From Myceligenerans pegani (GTDB lineage Bacteria > Actinomycetota > Actinomycetes > Actinomycetales > Cellulomonadaceae), in assembly GCF_014892515.1 (NCBI RefSeq), contig NZ_JADBGR010000101.1:62001-126000 (forward strand): 64,000 nt of DNA. The letters run 5' to 3'. Under the pieces are notes generated by a model. The model saw only the letters and a program-made list of their open reading frames with translations, was not told where the DNA came from and searched no databases. The position numbers and the translations under genes are program-made. This document shows positions 63,137 to 64,000 of the stretch, in pieces (within the stretch, counting starts at the first letter, position 1; the number at the start of each line of letters is the position of its first letter).

Positions 63137-63735
63137 TCCGCAAACCCGAACTGGCCACGCCACGCGACGCCGGAGCCATCCGGGCACTGCAGGAGGAGGC
63201 ACGCGCGTGGCTCCAGTCCCGCGGACTCGACCAGTGGGCCACGGTGCGCCACACCGACCCGGACTCGTCCCGAAGCCTGGAGTCCGCCATCGCACGCGGA
63301 GAGGTCTGGATCTGGCGCGACCACATCGGCACCGTCGCAACGACGACCTTGGACGACTTCGCCGACCCGGAGTTCTGGACGGCCAACGACGATCCGGACG
63401 ACGCGTTGTACGTCCATCGCATGGTGGTGCGGCGATCCGCCGCGGGCAACGGCCTCGGCACCGCGATCCTCGACTGGGCAAGCGCGTACACCGCCGCAAG
63501 CCGCAGGACCTGGCTGCGCCTGGACGCCTGGCGATCCAACACGCGGCTCCAGGACTACTACCGGACCCAGGGCTTCACCCACGTCCGCACCGTCGAACTC
63601 CCCCACCGCGGATCCGGAGCACTCTTCCAACGCCCCGCAATGCCCGCGGCCAGGCCACGAATTCACGAAGCACCTCCCGATACGGCGGCCCACGGTTACC
63701 CCCAGGACAGCGGACCCCAGGCGCCAGCCAGCTAG
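63133..63735 (+). CDS. GNAT acetyltransferase
   Basis: A 200-residue GNAT protein. RDAGAIRALQEEARAWLQSR begins the fold, and the acetyl-CoA loop is MVVRRSAAGNGLGTAILDWA, followed by WLRLDAWRSNTRLQDYYRTQ and GFTHVRTVE. The last 40 residues are a disordered Pro/Ala-rich tail. The start overlaps the GntR stop (GTGA). GNAT genes beside KorSA-like regulators are frequent in streptomycete accessory regions; the acceptor is unknown. Confidence 0.82.
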   Translation: MIRKPELATPRDAGAIRALQEEARAWLQSRGLDQWATVRHTDPDSSRSLESAIARGEVWIWRDHIGTVATTTLDDFADPEFWTANDDPDDALYVHRMVVRRSAAGNGLGTAILDWASAYTAASRRTWLRLDAWRSNTRLQDYYRTQGFTHVRTVELPHRGSGALFQRPAMPAARPRIHEAPPDTAAHGYPQDSGPQAPAS

Positions 63736-63761
63736 GCGTGAGCATCCTCAGCCTCAGTCAT

Positions 63762-63857
63762 TCACATGGGGTAGCCCGGGTCGGCGCGGCTCGCGAAGAA
63801 CAGGGCGTCGTAGCGGCACCCCGGTCCGTCACCTTCGTTGTGTCCAGGCCGGGCCAT
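63762..63857 (-). CDS. Possible 31-residue small protein
   Basis: ATG 63857 overlaps the stop of the partial gene upstream (TGATG) and opens MARPGHNEGDGPGCRYDALF, ending FASRADPGYPM at 63762. The overlap is the only support. It could equally be the 3' part of the upstream gene after a frameshift. The 63736-63761 gap holds nothing recognisable. Confidence 0.25.
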   Translation of the reverse strand: MARPGHNEGDGPGCRYDALFFASRADPGYPM

Positions 63858-64000
63858 CACGACCCTGAGTGCGAGTTCGGCGACGCCCGATGAACTGCTG
63901 CGATGCGCCGCACCTCTTCAGACACCGCGTCGGGGCCGTATGCCATCAGGGCGTGGAGCGCGCTGACCTTGCGGGCGCCCTGCCAGATGCCCTCGGAGGG
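63857..64000 (-). CDS. 3' part of an unknown gene cut by the window edge
   Basis: Reading leftwards from 64000, an open frame of 47 codons ends with TGA at 63857-63859: EGIWQGARKVSALHALMAYG, then PDAVSEEVRRIAAVHRASPN. It is helical and charged with a coding-like composition. The gene begins beyond the window. No family can be named from this fragment. Confidence 0.4.
   Translation of the reverse strand, partial: PSEGIWQGARKVSALHALMAYGPDAVSEEVRRIAAVHRASPNSHSGS

Overview
The window is a very GC-rich chromosomal segment with GTG/TTG starts, strong GGAGG-type ribosome binding sites and many ATGA/GTGA overlaps. It carries a class E sorting signal (LASTG), a type I-E CRISPR-Cas locus and GntR, LacI and KorSA-like regulators. 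This fits a free-living actinobacterium, and the sugar-degradation content suggests Micrococcales (Promicromonosporaceae/Cellulomonadaceae-like). The genus is inference. No rRNA or tRNA gene was seen.

Layout. (1) 0-13.4 kb, surface regulation: a small sigma factor, a degenerate GGDEF-like protein, a fusion of ECF sigma factor, zinc-binding anti-sigma-like segment, transmembrane helix and extracellular domain, a large LuxR/STAND regulator, and a 2004-residue sortase-anchored protein with six DUF11-like modules. (2) 13.6-14.6 kb: a divergent small-protein and membrane-protein/XRE pair around three evenly spaced palindromes. (3) 14.7-20.8 kb: a complete non-phosphorylative L-fucose pathway (mutarotase, dehydrogenase, lactonase, dehydratase, KDF dehydrogenase, diketo-acid hydrolase) with a FadR-type GntR regulator and candidate operators at its promoters. 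(4) 20.9-34.4 kb: a high-mannose N-glycan utilisation locus. It has a secreted Endo H-like GH18, an ABC importer, a LacI regulator, and GH5 (subfamily 18-like), GH92 and GH38 mannosidases. Three near-identical LacI-type palindromes tie it together. (5) 34.6-39.2 kb: GNAT, RibD/DHFR-like, a secreted EEP phosphodiesterase with a jacalin-like domain, and a Tat-exported PHP protein.

(6) 39.3-58.7 kb, CRISPR region: a broken NUDIX copy, an orphan DUF433 protein, array 1 (33 good plus 4 degenerate repeats), a full type I-E cas operon (cas3-cas8e-cse2-cas7e-cas5e-cas6e-cas1e-cas2e, minus strand), array 2 (38 good plus 2 degenerate repeats, a different repeat variant), a four-gene module (2OG-Fe(II) dioxygenase-like, TPR-like two-TM protein with a frameshift, PP2C-like phosphatase, NUDIX hydrolase) and a decayed mosaic array 3 mixing both repeat types. 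Arrays 1 and 2 are read leftwards from conserved leaders. The array 1 leader promoter overlaps the end of cas2.

(7) 58.8-64 kb: a compact set of small hypothetical genes (one frameshifted), a HAD-like protein, a KorSA-like GntR/UTRA regulator with a 26-bp perfect inverted repeat upstream, and a GNAT gene. It looks like the regulatory end of an actinomycete integrative element, although no integrase or replication gene is inside the window. The right edge cuts an unknown minus-strand gene.
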